From CAWDVH01 sp963805705 (lineage in GTDB: Bacteria; Actinomycetota; Actinomycetes; Streptosporangiales; Streptosporangiaceae): DNA of 64,000 nucleotides. Within the stretch, counting starts at the first letter, position 1; each line of letters opens with the position of its first letter. Position numbers and translations under genes: made by a program. The notes beneath the pieces are model-generated. The model searched no databases. It was not told the origin of the DNA and saw only the letters and a list, made by a program, of their open reading frames with translations. The stretch lies in assembly GCA_963805705.1 (NCBI GenBank), contig CAWDVH010000004.1, positions 1,197,965 through 1,261,964 on the forward strand, written 5' to 3'. Below are positions 1 to 8,680 of the stretch, piece after piece.

Positions 1-849
1 GTCCCGCTGATCGTGATGACCGACCTCGGTGACGCGCCGAGCCTCGCTGACGTGCTGCTGGGCGAGTCCGCCGAGGCGGCGGAGGCCGCGCTGCTCGCCT
101 GGGCGGCGGCCTGCGGTCAGCTGGCCGCCCGGACCGCGGGGCGGCAAGGGGAGCTGGCCCGCCTCCGAGCGGCCTACCCGAGCGGCGGGGGATCGCTCGG
201 AGATACGCACTGGCTCGCGGGCTGCGTCCGGTCAGCGGCCGGCCTGGCCGCCCTCCTGGACGTCACGCCGCCACCGGGCCTGGCCGGCGACCTGGCCGCC
301 GTGGCCGCCGTCCTGCAGCCGGGCGCCTACGAGGTCTTCTCGCCCGGCGATATCTGCCCGGACAACAATCTGCTGACATCCGGCGGCCTGCGCTTTCTCG
401 ACTACGAGAGCGCGGAGTTTCACTCAGTGTTCCTGGACGCGGCCTACCTCCGGATGCCGTTCAGCACGTGCTGGTGCGTTTTCCGGCTTCCTGGTGACCT
501 GGCCGGGGCGGCCGAGGCGGCCTACCGGGCTGAGCTGCGCGGCGTCTTCCCTGACCTGGCCGCAGACGCGACGTGGCGGCCGGGCGTCCTGCGGGCGGTC
601 GCGGCGTGGACGATTCACTGCATGAGCTACCTGCTGGACCGATCCGTCGTGGCGGACAAGCCGATGCATGATTCCCGCGCCCCCGTGCCCACCGCCCGCC
701 AGCTGCTGCGCTACCGCTGGCAGGTGCTCGGTGCTGAGCTTGACTCGGCTGGAGAGCTGCCCGCGCTCGCCGAGCTGACGCGCCGCCTGCTGACCGCGAC
801 GGAGCACTGGCAGGTGCCGGACCTGCCGCTCTACCCGGCGTGGGCCTGA
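1..849 (+). CDS. APH-like phosphotransferase, 5'-truncated by the window edge
   Basis: The frame is open to base 1, so the ATP-binding N-lobe lies outside the window. The visible part starts at a hinge-like segment (PLIVMTDLG) and contains the C-lobe of an aminoglycoside-phosphotransferase/choline-kinase fold protein: the catalytic loop reads PGDICPDNN and the metal-binding motif LDYE follows about 15 residues later. The usual His-Gly-Asp is Pro-Gly-Asp here; Asp and Asn are kept. A small-molecule kinase is likely, but the substrate cannot be inferred and nothing nearby points to aminoglycosides. GTG at 13 and ATG at 16 are internal codons rather than convincing starts. Confidence 0.7.
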   Translation, partial: VPLIVMTDLGDAPSLADVLLGESAEAAEAALLAWAAACGQLAARTAGRQGELARLRAAYPSGGGSLGDTHWLAGCVRSAAGLAALLDVTPPPGLAGDLAAVAAVLQPGAYEVFSPGDICPDNNLLTSGGLRFLDYESAEFHSVFLDAAYLRMPFSTCWCVFRLPGDLAGAAEAAYRAELRGVFPDLAADATWRPGVLRAVAAWTIHCMSYLLDRSVVADKPMHDSRAPVPTARQLLRYRWQVLGAELDSAGELPALAELTRRLLTATEHWQVPDLPLYPAWA

Positions 850-858
850 TCAGCGGGC

Positions 859-1623
859 TCAGGGCGGCCCGGGTGCGACGGGACGCCTGGCCCGGTAGCC
901 GGCCAGCAGCCGCTCGCGCACCTCGGCCGGCAGCGGCTTGACCGCCTCGCGCATGGTGACACCGGATGCCCGGTGCACGCGCGGCGCCAGCCAGTCGGCC
1001 ACCAGCTCGGGACGGCGCTTGGCCGTCTCGCGCAGGACCCAGCCGATGGCCTTGCGGATGAAGAACTCCTTCTCCTCCAGCATCTGGTCGGCGTACCGGC
1101 CGAACCGCTCGAAATCGCCCTCGCCCCGGCGCAGCGGCACCAGCAGGGCCAGCAGTGCCGAGCGCCGCAGCCAGAAGTCATCGTCGGCGGCCCACCGGTC
1201 CAGCGTGCGGTTCAGCTCAGGGAAGCGCTCGGTGAGGCGGCCCGCGACGTCGGCGGCCAGGCCGTCGACCAGCGCCCAGGTCCCCGCAGCACGCAGCAGG
1301 TCCTCCAGCAGGCCCATGTCGCCCGCGGCCAGCAGGCGGGTCCTGCGCGTGAGCAGGAGGGCAGCAGCCATCCGGCACTCAAACGGCGGCCGTGCCCACA
1401 GTGCCCTGGTGACATCCGTCAGCTCGTCATGGGCCAGGGCCGGCCTGGCCCGGCACCAGGACGTGATGGTCGCACGGATGGCCGGGACAGTCGTGCCCGT
1501 GAACTCCAGGTCGCTCTTGAGGTAGGCCTTCGCGCTGGCCGCCCGCTCCGGCGTGCCAAGCTCCCGCAGCGCGTCTTCGATAGCCGCCGCCTGCACTGTG
1601 GCGGCACGAGGGACCTGAGTCAC
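859..1623 (-). CDS. DNA alkylation repair protein, AlkD-like
   Basis: About 254 residues of alpha-helical HEAT-like repeats with the AlkD features: an N-terminal AKAYLKSDLEFTG segment, WALVDGLA in the middle and EKEFFIRKAIGWVLRE near the C-terminus. AlkD glycosylases excise N3- and N7-alkylated purines without base flipping. The frame is open to 1752, but the residues before the GTG at 1623 look non-coding and would overlap the divergent gene starting at 1688, so I place the start at 1623; its ribosome-binding site is weak. It is convergent with the upstream kinase gene. The family is clear; activity is inferred. Confidence 0.8.
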   Translation of the reverse strand: MTQVPRAATVQAAAIEDALRELGTPERAASAKAYLKSDLEFTGTTVPAIRATITSWCRARPALAHDELTDVTRALWARPPFECRMAAALLLTRRTRLLAAGDMGLLEDLLRAAGTWALVDGLAADVAGRLTERFPELNRTLDRWAADDDFWLRRSALLALLVPLRRGEGDFERFGRYADQMLEEKEFFIRKAIGWVLRETAKRRPELVADWLAPRVHRASGVTMREAVKPLPAEVRERLLAGYRARRPVAPGPP

Positions 1624-1687
1624 AAACGCCGACCCTATGACACCCGTCGATGCGCCGACTCGGTAGGACCGCTGGGATACTCCTGCC

Positions 1688-2056
1688 ATGGCGAGACTAG
1701 AACAGAAGTCAGCCCTGGTGACGGGTGCATCGCGCGGCATCGGCCGGGCCATTGCCGAGCGCCTGGCGGCTTATGCCGCCAGCAAGGCCGCCCTGGAGCT
1801 GCTCAGCCGGGTGGCCTCCCATGAGTTCGGCGGCCGGGGGATCACCGTCAACTCCGTCCTGCCCGGCGCCACCGACACCGACCTGTTCCGCCTGCGGAAC
1901 CCGCCGGGTGAGGGCTGGGAGCGGATTGCTGCCCGGACGTCGATGCGACGCATCGGCCAGCCGGCCGACGTGGCCGACGTGGTGGCGTTCCTGGCCAGCG
2001 AGGAGGCACGCTGGATGACCGGTCAGAGCATCCGGGCCGACGGGGGGCTGGCATGA
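1688..2056 (+). pseudogene. Short-chain dehydrogenase/reductase with internal in-frame deletion
   Basis: Encodes 122 residues where classical SDRs have about 245. The first part is a normal Rossmann start with the TGASRGIG cofactor motif (residues 13-20), followed at about residue 28 by AYAASKAALELLSR, which is the YxxxK catalytic helix and its surroundings. The ends match the family, including the C-terminal MTGQSIRADGG. About 110 residues are missing: the Asp-binding strand, the NAG motif and the catalytic serine strand. The frame is intact across the junction, so it looks like a clean deletion and not a frameshift. ATGA overlap with the downstream dehydratase suggests it survives as a translational coupler. 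It cannot be a conventional SDR enzyme. Confidence 0.8.
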
Positions 2057-3030
2057 CACCGGCGGCGGCGCGGTGGCAGGTGCCGACGCTCGTCGACGTG
2101 CTCGAAGCACGGCAGCGCATCTCGCCCTACCTGCGGCCGACCGCACTGTTCTCGTATCCGGGCATCGACCGGCTGGTGGGGGCCGAGGTGCACGTCAAGC
2201 ACGAGAATCACCAGCCCGTCGGGGCCTTCAAGGTCAGGGGCGGCATCAACCTGCTCGCAGCCCTCGGCGCAGATGAGCGCACTGGCGGGGTGATGGCGGC
2301 CTCGACCGGCAACCACGGCCAGTCGGTCGCCTACGCGGCCCGGATCTTCGGCGTGCCCGCGACGATCTGCGTTCCCGAGCAGGCCAATCCGGTCAAGGTC
2401 GCCTCGATGCGCGACCTCGGTGCCGAGGTCGTCTTCCACGGCCACGATTTCGACGAGGCACGCGAGTACAGCGAGCAGCTCGCGCGGGAACGCGGCTGCC
2501 GCTACGTGCACTCCGGCAATGAGCCGCTGCTGATCGCGGGGGTTGGCACGCTGACTCTCGAGATCCTGCAGGAGCGGCCGCGCACCGACGTGATCATCGT
2601 CCCGGTCGGCGGGGGGAGCGGTGCCGCGGGCGCCTGTATTGTCGCCAAGGCCATTAACCCGCAGATCAGGGTCATCGGGGTCCAGTCTGAAGCGGCACCG
2701 GCCGCCTTCCGATCCTGGCGCGAGCGGCGCCTGGTCGAGGACAAGACGGAAACCTTCGCCGAAGGACTGGCCACCCGGACCGCGTTCGAGCTCCCGCAGC
2801 AGATCCTGTGGCAGTGGCTCGACGATTTCGTGCTGGTCAGCGACGACGAGATCCGCGCCGCCCAGGCCCTGCTGATAGAGCTGACCCGCAATCTGGCCGA
2901 GGCCGCGGGCGCGGCCTGCCTGGCCGCCGCCCTGCGCCTGCGCGATCAGATCTCCGCCCAGCGGGTCGCGCTGGTCCTGAGCGGCGGCAACGCCAGCCGG
3001 GAGCAGATCCTCGACGTGCTGGCGACCTGA
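2053..3030 (+). CDS. PLP-dependent serine/threonine dehydratase
   Basis: 325 residues of the fold-type II PLP family. The Schiff-base lysine sits in PVGAFKVRGG, the substrate loop is STGNHGQS and the phosphate-binding glycine loop is VGGGSGAAGA. These are the marks of threonine dehydratase/serine ammonia-lyase, which deaminates Thr or Ser to the 2-oxoacid. There is no C-terminal ACT domain, so it is the short catabolic/EutB-like form and not the isoleucine-regulated biosynthetic IlvA. It starts inside the stop of the truncated SDR (ATGA). Substrate choice cannot be read from sequence; EutB (hydroxyectoine breakdown) is an alternative. Confidence 0.85.
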   Translation: MTPAAARWQVPTLVDVLEARQRISPYLRPTALFSYPGIDRLVGAEVHVKHENHQPVGAFKVRGGINLLAALGADERTGGVMAASTGNHGQSVAYAARIFGVPATICVPEQANPVKVASMRDLGAEVVFHGHDFDEAREYSEQLARERGCRYVHSGNEPLLIAGVGTLTLEILQERPRTDVIIVPVGGGSGAAGACIVAKAINPQIRVIGVQSEAAPAAFRSWRERRLVEDKTETFAEGLATRTAFELPQQILWQWLDDFVLVSDDEIRAAQALLIELTRNLAEAAGAACLAAALRLRDQISAQRVALVLSGGNASREQILDVLAT

Positions 3031-3044
3031 TCGGCAGGGTGGTG

Positions 3045-3833
3045 ATGGAGCTGGGCTTTCACGGTGAGGTCGCGGACTTCTACCACCGCTACCGGCGCGG
3101 ATATCCGCCGGCCGTCATCGACGCGCTGGGGCGGGCGTTCGGGCTGACCGGAGACGACATCGTTGTTGATCTCGGCTGCGGGACCGGCCAGCTGGCCCTG
3201 CCGATAGCCAGACGGGTGCGTTTCGTAATGGGGATGGATCCTGAGCCGGACATGCTGCTGCAGGGCCGGCGAGCTGCGGCTGAGCAGGGCGTGGCCAATG
3301 TGAGCTGGATGGTCGCGGCGGACTCCGACGTGCCGGCGCTGGGCGCCCTGCTGGGGCGCGGGAGCATTGCCGCGGTGACGATCGGCCAGGCGCTGCACTG
3401 GATGAGCCGCGATGAGCTGTTCGCGGCGGTGCGGCCGCTGGTCAGGCGCGGCGGCGGCGTGGCCGTGGTGACCAACGGTACGCCGCTGTGGCTGCAGGAC
3501 TCGGACTGGTCGCGGGCGCTGCTCGACTGGATGGAGCAGTGGCTGGGCGTCCGGCCCGCCCATCCGTGCGGCACCGATGAGGCCAGCCAGCGCCGGTACC
3601 GCGACAGCCTGGCCGCCGCCGGCTTTGAGGTATGCCAGGCCGTCGTTGAGTACGGCGGCGAGCTGGACCTGGACCAGATCGTCGGCGGTGTCTACTCGGC
3701 CCTGCGCGCCGACCAGCTGCCGTCGCCGGCGAAGCGGCCAGAGATCGCCGGGCAGATCCGCCGGGCCCTGGACCCGTACGCGCCGTTCAGCGAGGACGTC
3801 CGCGTGATCATGCTCACCGGCCGGACCGGCTAG
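3045..3833 (+). CDS. Class I SAM-dependent methyltransferase
   Basis: 262 residues. Motif I is VVDLGCGTGQLALP (about residues 40-53), followed by the acidic MGMDPEPDML and a motif resembling post-I QALHWM. The N-terminal FYHRYRRGYP is typical of UbiE/Methyltransf_11-like enzymes. The ATG at 3045 is preceded by two GTG codons in frame (3039, 3042), so the exact start is uncertain by two residues. It lies 14 bp after the dehydratase and is probably cotranscribed. The substrate is unknown. Confidence 0.85.
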   Translation: MELGFHGEVADFYHRYRRGYPPAVIDALGRAFGLTGDDIVVDLGCGTGQLALPIARRVRFVMGMDPEPDMLLQGRRAAAEQGVANVSWMVAADSDVPALGALLGRGSIAAVTIGQALHWMSRDELFAAVRPLVRRGGGVAVVTNGTPLWLQDSDWSRALLDWMEQWLGVRPAHPCGTDEASQRRYRDSLAAAGFEVCQAVVEYGGELDLDQIVGGVYSALRADQLPSPAKRPEIAGQIRRALDPYAPFSEDVRVIMLTGRTG

Positions 3834-3850
3834 CTCCCGTTCCGCCGCCT

Positions 3851-3914
3851 ATTTCATGACCCACGAAATGATGTGCGTTGCTCCAGCCTCCAGGATCCTT
3901 CGCGATCATGAAAT
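3851..3914. repeat. Inverted repeat in convergent intergenic spacer
   Basis: ATTTCATGA (3851-3858/9) and its exact complement TCATGAAAT (3906-3914) flank about 46 bp. A second partial complement, CACGAAAT (3862-3869), can pair with the left arm in a tight hairpin. The AT-rich arms stand out in this G+C-rich DNA. They lie between two convergent genes, so a bidirectional terminator or a relic are both possible. Confidence 0.35.
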
Positions 3915-3949
3915 GGGGTTCATCCGGTCGAGGCCGGCCACCACGGCCT

Positions 3950-4522
3950 TCACGGCAGGTCCAGCCGGGCCGCCTGCCGCATTGCGCTCAGATAAGACCT
4001 GATCGTCCGGCGCTGCAGGAAGCGGCTCACGGGCGCGCCGAGCCGCGCCGCCGGGTGCCGCGGCCGGGAGAAGGCGACTACCCGGAAGCGCAGGCGGTCG
4101 CCGTCGCGCTCGACGTGGAACGCCTCCTCGCCCTGCTCTGGATGGGCGGGCAGGGTGCCGTATGCGAACCCGTAATGCCCCGGCTCGTCAATCACGTAGA
4201 CCACCCGGCCCGCCGCGGTCACGAACCCGACCGGAAGGCGGATGACCAGCGCGAACGTCGCTCCCGGCTTGACGTCCTCGCCAGGAAAGATCGTCAGCCC
4301 GGCGCCCTGCTGTGCCTCCCACTGCCGCAGCGCGTCCGCCGAGCGGGCGAACCGGCTCTCATCGAAGCTGCCGAGGTCCGCTTCCCAGCGATCATGCTGG
4401 TACCCGGCGGGCATCGCGGCCGATGTAGCGCCCACCTCGGTGTAGGTAAGGTCAAGCGCGCCTTGCTCGCGGACGAGCCGGGACAGAGCTTCTAGCGACG
4501 GCGGCGACAACGACAGCAACAT
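3950..4522 (-). CDS. DUF1990 family protein
   Basis: 190 residues. The N-terminal LDLTYTEVGAT followed by a Gly-Tyr and an acidic segment, then FARSADALRQW, is the DUF1990 signature. The mid-part VVYVIDEPGHYGFAYGTLPAHPEQGEEAF includes the conserved GTLPxHPExGEE motif. No enzymatic residues are obvious. The family is widespread in actinobacteria and unassigned; some members resemble small lipid- or ligand-binding beta-barrels. Convergent with the methyltransferase. Confidence 0.85.
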   Translation of the reverse strand: MLLSLSPPSLEALSRLVREQGALDLTYTEVGATSAAMPAGYQHDRWEADLGSFDESRFARSADALRQWEAQQGAGLTIFPGEDVKPGATFALVIRLPVGFVTAAGRVVYVIDEPGHYGFAYGTLPAHPEQGEEAFHVERDGDRLRFRVVAFSRPRHPAARLGAPVSRFLQRRTIRSYLSAMRQAARLDLP

Positions 4523-4643
4523 CAGCCCATAATGTCACCATCGTACCGCTATGGGGATAAGCCAGATCCCGGCTGACCTGCCGCTTTGATCACCCGGGCG
4601 AATGTATGCCTCCACCATCTGCGCGTGGGTGAAGCCGCTGCCG

Positions 4644-5288
4644 CTACGCGACGATCAGGTAGATGCTGTCGGCGACCAGCCAGAAGCCCACCACCAGCGA
4701 CCCGACGATGATCGCCTGGTCCCGGTGATAGTCGATCCAGGCCCGTATCTGCTCGAACCGGCCGGCCGCCACCGCTGGCGCGAAGGTCGCGTACAGCTCC
4801 ATGACCAGGAAACTTGAGGTGGCCAGCAGGCAGAAGAGCACCAGGCTCAGGTAATCCCCCGCGGTGGCGAGCTTCGCTTGCACGATCGTCGCTGCGCCGG
4901 CGGCCACCAGCGTCCAGGGCTGCAGGAAGACGCCGAGCCCGGCGGCGGCCCACGGCGAGAGGCGGTCCAGCCTGGCCATCCAGGTCGGCGGCTTGCGCGG
5001 ACGGCCCATGCGGCGGCGCTGCCGGACCGCGAAGAGGATCAGCACGACGCCGAGTGCCAGCTTGACCGCCAGGGCGGCGGTCGACGGGGCAGTGTGCGGC
5101 TTCGGCGGCTTGCCCCCGGTCACCAGGACCACGACCGCAATCACTGCCACCAGGCAGGCCAGCCAGCCGAGTATGAAGGCCAGCCCCTTCATGGTCCCCC
5201 GCTCGGCGGCCAGGATCAGGATGAACGCCACGATCGTGACCGGCTCCAGGGTGATGGCCAGCCCGATGATGATCAGGTTAAGTACCAC
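4644..5288 (-). CDS. GAP-family (Sap / SfLAP-like) membrane protein
   Basis: 214 residues with about six transmembrane segments; the first (LIIIGLAITLEPVTIVAFILIL) holds the conserved Pro-rich turn seen in the GAP/sulfolipid-addressing protein family. A cytosolic basic loop with RQRRRMGRPRKPPTWM separates the two halves. Family members are LysE-superfamily-like and, in mycobacteria, help export cell-surface lipids. Start is GTG at 5288. Substrate unknown. Confidence 0.75.
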   Translation of the reverse strand: MVLNLIIIGLAITLEPVTIVAFILILAAERGTMKGLAFILGWLACLVAVIAVVVLVTGGKPPKPHTAPSTAALAVKLALGVVLILFAVRQRRRMGRPRKPPTWMARLDRLSPWAAAGLGVFLQPWTLVAAGAATIVQAKLATAGDYLSLVLFCLLATSSFLVMELYATFAPAVAAGRFEQIRAWIDYHRDQAIIVGSLVVGFWLVADSIYLIVA

Positions 5289-5418
5289 ATGCGCCTCGCA
5301 GCCTGTTCCGTCAAGCGGTGCCGCGAGTATGGCCGATGCCCCTGACCCTGGCCACCACCTCCGGAGGGTGATCAGGGTGCATGCCGATGGTACGGCCGAT
5401 GGTTGCTCTCGCGGATCT

Positions 5419-6039
5419 TCAGAACCAGCGGATGTCGGGGTGGTCGTCGTGCCACAGCACCAGCACCACCTTGCCGACGATGCTCGAACCCGTGATCGGC
5501 CCCCAGTAGCGGCTGTCGCACGAGATTGCCCGGTTGTCGCCCAGCAGGTAGAACTCGCCGGGCGGCACCCGATAGGGGTGCTGGCTGCTCGCGTCGGGTA
5601 TCGGCGGCCCGAGCGGGTCGTCGTGCGGCAGGTAGGGCTCGGCTAGCGGCCGGCCGTTCACGTAGATGCTGCCGCCCGCCGAGTAGATCGTCTGTCCCGG
5701 CAGCGCGATGACGCGCTTGACCAGATCGCCTTTCCTGGGTCCTGGGCAGTGGTCGAGCGGCGGGTGGCTGAACACCACGATGTCGCCCTCGCGTACGTCA
5801 CGCCCGGTGAAGAACGCCTTCTGGACCAGGACCCGGTCGTACACGCCGAGCGTCGGCACCATGGACGATGAGGGGATCCAGAAGGTCTGGAACGCGAACG
5901 CCCGCACCAGGCCGGCCAGCAGCACCGCCACGAGGATCATGATGGCCGCCTCAGCCAGCGCCCGCCTCCGCCGCCGGTGCTGCGGGCCGCCCGCGGGCGG
6001 GCCGGCGTCAGCCGGGCAGGCGTCAGCAGGACCGGCCAT
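5419..6039 (-). CDS. lepB: Signal peptidase I
   Basis: 206 residues: a short basic cytosolic N-terminus, one transmembrane helix (about 31-50) and the extracytoplasmic serine/lysine protease domain. The catalytic Ser59 lies in IPSSSMVPT; the general-base lysine is in LVKRVIALPGQ, and the GDNRAISCDSRYWG box is present. It cleaves Sec/Tat signal peptides of exported proteins. The start overlaps the stop of the upstream membrane-protein gene by 17 bp, placing it third in a PadR-led transcription unit, an unusual context for a housekeeping protease. Actinomycetes often have several SPase I paralogues, so this may be a secondary copy. Confidence 0.9.
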   Translation of the reverse strand: MAGPADACPADAGPPAGGPQHRRRRRALAEAAIMILVAVLLAGLVRAFAFQTFWIPSSSMVPTLGVYDRVLVQKAFFTGRDVREGDIVVFSHPPLDHCPGPRKGDLVKRVIALPGQTIYSAGGSIYVNGRPLAEPYLPHDDPLGPPIPDASSQHPYRVPPGEFYLLGDNRAISCDSRYWGPITGSSIVGKVVLVLWHDDHPDIRWF

Positions 6040-6442
6040 GCCGGGCTTCCCAGATGGTCACCTGCGGGCGGATCATCGGCGGGATCACGCCAGGAACGGC
6101 CTCAGGCGGGCCGGACCGGCAATGCGCGCGTGCGCGCGCCTGGCTCGTGCTGGCCGCCCTGGCCGGCGCCGTCGAGGCCAGCAGCCCAGCCGAGACGCCC
6201 AGCGAACAAGCCGCGACCAGCAGCGCGCATGCCACCGTGCTCAGGCGCCGGCCGGGGCGCAGCGTGAGCCACTCCCGCGCTGCGCCGGCCAAGTAGCTCC
6301 CGGCGATCGAGCCCGCCGGGGCCCCGTCCCTGATGAGCAGCGCGGCCAGCTCGGCGGCCTCCTCGCCGTGCCGCTGACGCCAGCGGGCCGGGTAGCACCG
6401 CAGCACGGCCCCGACCAGCCGCGTAGCCCCTGGGCCATCCAT
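6023..6442 (-). CDS. Small membrane protein downstream of padR
   Basis: 139 residues. The N-terminal LRCYPARWRQRHGEE is a motif common to actinobacterial membrane proteins that follow padR genes; it is followed by AAELAALL and a single hydrophobic helix STVACALLVAACSLGVSAGLLAS cut here for length reasons. Its ATG overlaps the PadR stop as TGATG, so it is translationally coupled to the regulator. The C-terminus is basic and low complexity. Function unknown; a PadR-controlled accessory or anti-regulator is an inference from coupling only. Confidence 0.65.
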   Translation of the reverse strand: MDGPGATRLVGAVLRCYPARWRQRHGEEAAELAALLIRDGAPAGSIAGSYLAGAAREWLTLRPGRRLSTVACALLVAACSLGVSAGLLASTAPARAASTSQARARAHCRSGPPEAVPGVIPPMIRPQVTIWEARHGRSC

Positions 6443-6786
6443 CAGATGCCGCCCAGCCGCAGCCGCAGCCGGCCGGCCGCGCTGACTCGCTCCAGCGAAT
6501 CGAGGTGCACGCGCAGCGCCGCCACCCCCGGCGCGGTAATGCGGTAGGGGTGGCGCCGGTCGTCGGCGGGCAGCGACTCGATCAGGCCGAGCGGCTCGAG
6601 CCGGTCCAGCGCGCCGTAGAGCGTGCCGGGCCCGAGCTCGACGTCGGCGAGTTCCTTGATGTCCTGGATCAGCGCGTAGCCGTGCTTGGGTCCGTCGGCG
6701 AGGCTGATCAGGATCAGCACCGATGCCTCGCCGGCTCTCCGCAGCACGTCCTGCCCGGTCCTGCCGTCTCGCCTGTTCACGGCCAT
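6442..6786 (-). CDS. PadR-family transcriptional regulator
   Basis: 114 residues from the ATG at 6786, chosen because AGGAGG lies 4-5 bases upstream; the longer frame to 6945 adds non-homologous sequence. The winged helix shows HGYALIQDIKE, LGPGTLYGALDRLEPLGLIE and HPYRITAPG, the PadR helix-turn-helix and wing. Short PadR-s2 type. A 28-bp imperfect palindrome begins 13 bp upstream of the start codon (6799-6826), so autoregulation is likely. First gene of the padR / membrane protein / lepB unit. Confidence 0.9.
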   Translation of the reverse strand: MAVNRRDGRTGQDVLRRAGEASVLILISLADGPKHGYALIQDIKELADVELGPGTLYGALDRLEPLGLIESLPADDRRHPYRITAPGVAALRVHLDSLERVSAAGRLRLRLGGI

Positions 6787-6798
6787 CCGCCCTCCTAA

Positions 6799-6826
6799 TA
6801 CGTCGGCCAATATATCAGTCAACGTA
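6799..6826 (-). promoter_or_regulatory. Probable PadR operator (imperfect palindrome)
   Basis: A 28-bp imperfect palindrome with outer arms TACGT / ACGTA and an AT-rich centre; 10 of 14 position pairs are complementary. It sits directly upstream of padR and covers the region where its promoter should be. PadR proteins usually bind such sites to repress their own unit. Confidence 0.5.
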
Positions 6827-7029
6827 GTAGTAGGGCCCAGGCGGTTGCGGAAACACCGGGCCGTACTGCAGGCGGGGAGCACGCGCCTGCCAACCGCTCG
6901 CGCGCGCGCACCCGCTCGAAACTCCGCGCAGCGGCCGTCGATCACGCTCTCAGCGGTGAGGCTGACGGCCCGGCCACGGCCCAGGGCGGAATGCCATGAG
7001 CCGCTGGCCTGGCCAGACGCGGTAGTCGG

Positions 7030-8454
7030 TCAGCAGTCGAAGTACAGCTCGAACTCGTGCGGGTGCGGGCGCAGCCGCAGCGGGTCGACCTCGCTGGTGC
7101 GCTTGTAGTCCACGTAAGTCGCGATCAGGTCCGGGGTGAAGACGCCGCCGTCGAGCAGGTACTCGTGGTCGGCCTCCAGGGTGTCGAGCACCTTCTCCAG
7201 CGAGCCGGGAACCTGCGCGATGGAGCTGGCCTCGTCGGGCGGCAGCTCGTACAGGTCCTTGTCCACCGGCTCCGGCGGCTCGATCTTGTTCCTGATTCCG
7301 TCGATGCCCGCCATGAGCATCGCCGAGAACGCCAGGTAGGGGTTGCACGAGGGGTCGGGCACCCGGAACTCCAGGCGCTTGGCCTTCGGGTTGGAGCCGG
7401 TGATCGGGATGCGCACGCAGGCCGAGCGGTTGCGCTGCGAGTAGACCAGGTTGACCGGCGCCTCGTAGCCCGGCACCAGCCGGTGGTAGGAGTTCATCGT
7501 CGGGTTGGTGAAGGCCAGCAGTGACGGCGCGTGCTTGAGCAGGCCGCCGACGTAGTAGCGGCCGAGATCCGACAGCCCGGCATAGCCGACCTCGTCGTAG
7601 AACAGCGGCGCGCCGTCCTTCCACAGGCTCTGATGGCAGTGCATGCCTGATCCGTTGTCACCGAATAGCGGCTTGGGCATGAATGTCACGGTCTTGCCCG
7701 CGGCCCTGGCCACGCTCTTGACGACGTACTTGTAGACCATCAGCTTGTCGGCCATCGTCAGCATGGTGTCGAACTTGATGTCGATCTCCGCCTGGCCGGC
7801 CGTGCCGACCTCGTGGTGCTGCATCTCCACCGGGATGCCGAAGTCGATCAGCGCGCGGACCATCTCCGACCGCAGGTCGGTGTAGTGGTCGGTCGGCGGG
7901 ACCGGGAAGTACCCGCCCTTATAGCGGGGCTTGTAGCCGAGGTTGCCGCCCGCTTCCTCACGGCCGGTGTTCCACGCGCCCTCGATCGAGTCGATGTGGT
8001 AATAGCCCTCATTGGCCGCGGTCGAGAAGCGCGCCGAGTCGAAAATGTAGAACTCGGCCTCGGGCCCGAAGAACACGGTGTCCGCGATGCCGGTACCGCG
8101 CAGGTAGTCCTCGGCCTTGCGGGCGATGTTGCGGGGATCGCGGCTGTAGGGCTCGCCGGTCAGCGGGTCATGCACGAAGAACGTCAGGTTCAGTGTCTTG
8201 TGCGCACGGAACGGGTCGAGCACGGCCGTGCTGGCGTCCGGCAGCAGCAGCATGTCCGACTCGTGAATCTGCTGGAAGCCGCGGATCGATGAGCCGTCGA
8301 ACATCAGCCCGTCGGTGAAGATACTCTCGCCGAAGGCCTCCACGGGGACCGTGAAATGCTGCATCGTCCCCGGCAGGTCGCAAAACCTGACGTCGACGAA
8401 CTGCACCCCCTCGGCCTCGATGAACCGCAGGACCTCGTCGCCGCTCTTGAACAT
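7030..8454 (-). CDS. glnA: Glutamine synthetase type I
   Basis: 474 residues, the full GSI-beta length. Visible signatures are MFDGSSIRGF near residue 52, the glutamate/metal block VFFGPEAEFYIFD, the ATP-binding KPLFGDNGSGMHCHQS and the adenylylation loop with the modifiable tyrosine in KDLYELPP (about residue 397). It condenses ammonia and glutamate using ATP and is the main ammonium-assimilation enzyme. The dodecamer is expected to be controlled by GlnE adenylylation. A GlnR box lies about 100 bp upstream (8558-8595), so transcription should follow nitrogen status. Divergent from the RDD-protein gene. Confidence 0.97.
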   Translation of the reverse strand: MFKSGDEVLRFIEAEGVQFVDVRFCDLPGTMQHFTVPVEAFGESIFTDGLMFDGSSIRGFQQIHESDMLLLPDASTAVLDPFRAHKTLNLTFFVHDPLTGEPYSRDPRNIARKAEDYLRGTGIADTVFFGPEAEFYIFDSARFSTAANEGYYHIDSIEGAWNTGREEAGGNLGYKPRYKGGYFPVPPTDHYTDLRSEMVRALIDFGIPVEMQHHEVGTAGQAEIDIKFDTMLTMADKLMVYKYVVKSVARAAGKTVTFMPKPLFGDNGSGMHCHQSLWKDGAPLFYDEVGYAGLSDLGRYYVGGLLKHAPSLLAFTNPTMNSYHRLVPGYEAPVNLVYSQRNRSACVRIPITGSNPKAKRLEFRVPDPSCNPYLAFSAMLMAGIDGIRNKIEPPEPVDKDLYELPPDEASSIAQVPGSLEKVLDTLEADHEYLLDGGVFTPDLIATYVDYKRTSEVDPLRLRPHPHEFELYFDC

Positions 8455-8557
8455 CCGCTCTCCTTCGTGACCCCTTGACGCTGTGACCCCTCGTCGGCGC
8501 CGCCTTCCGCCGCCCTCATCCGGCTATCCGGCGCCGCTGCGATCGTAGCGGCCCGCG

Positions 8558-8595
8558 GTTTCCGCTCCGTGTCTCTTATGTTTCGCCCGTGTTAC
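8558..8595 (-). promoter_or_regulatory. GlnR box upstream of glnA
   Basis: Read on the minus strand there are four 5-mers, each separated by exactly 6 bp: GTAAC, GAAAC, GACAC, GAAAC. This matches the actinomycete GlnR a-b site pair (gTnAC-n6-GaAAC repeated) with one deviation in the third box. A TACGAT -10-like hexamer follows at 8547-8542, about 10 bp downstream of the box, leaving a leader of roughly 80 nt before glnA. Confidence 0.8.
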
Positions 8596-8680
8596 GCCGC
8601 GGGGGCCTAAAAGACAAGCACTGCCAAACGGCCCGTACCCGCTGGTCACGCCCGGCCGGTCAGCCCGGTACCGTGAGTCT

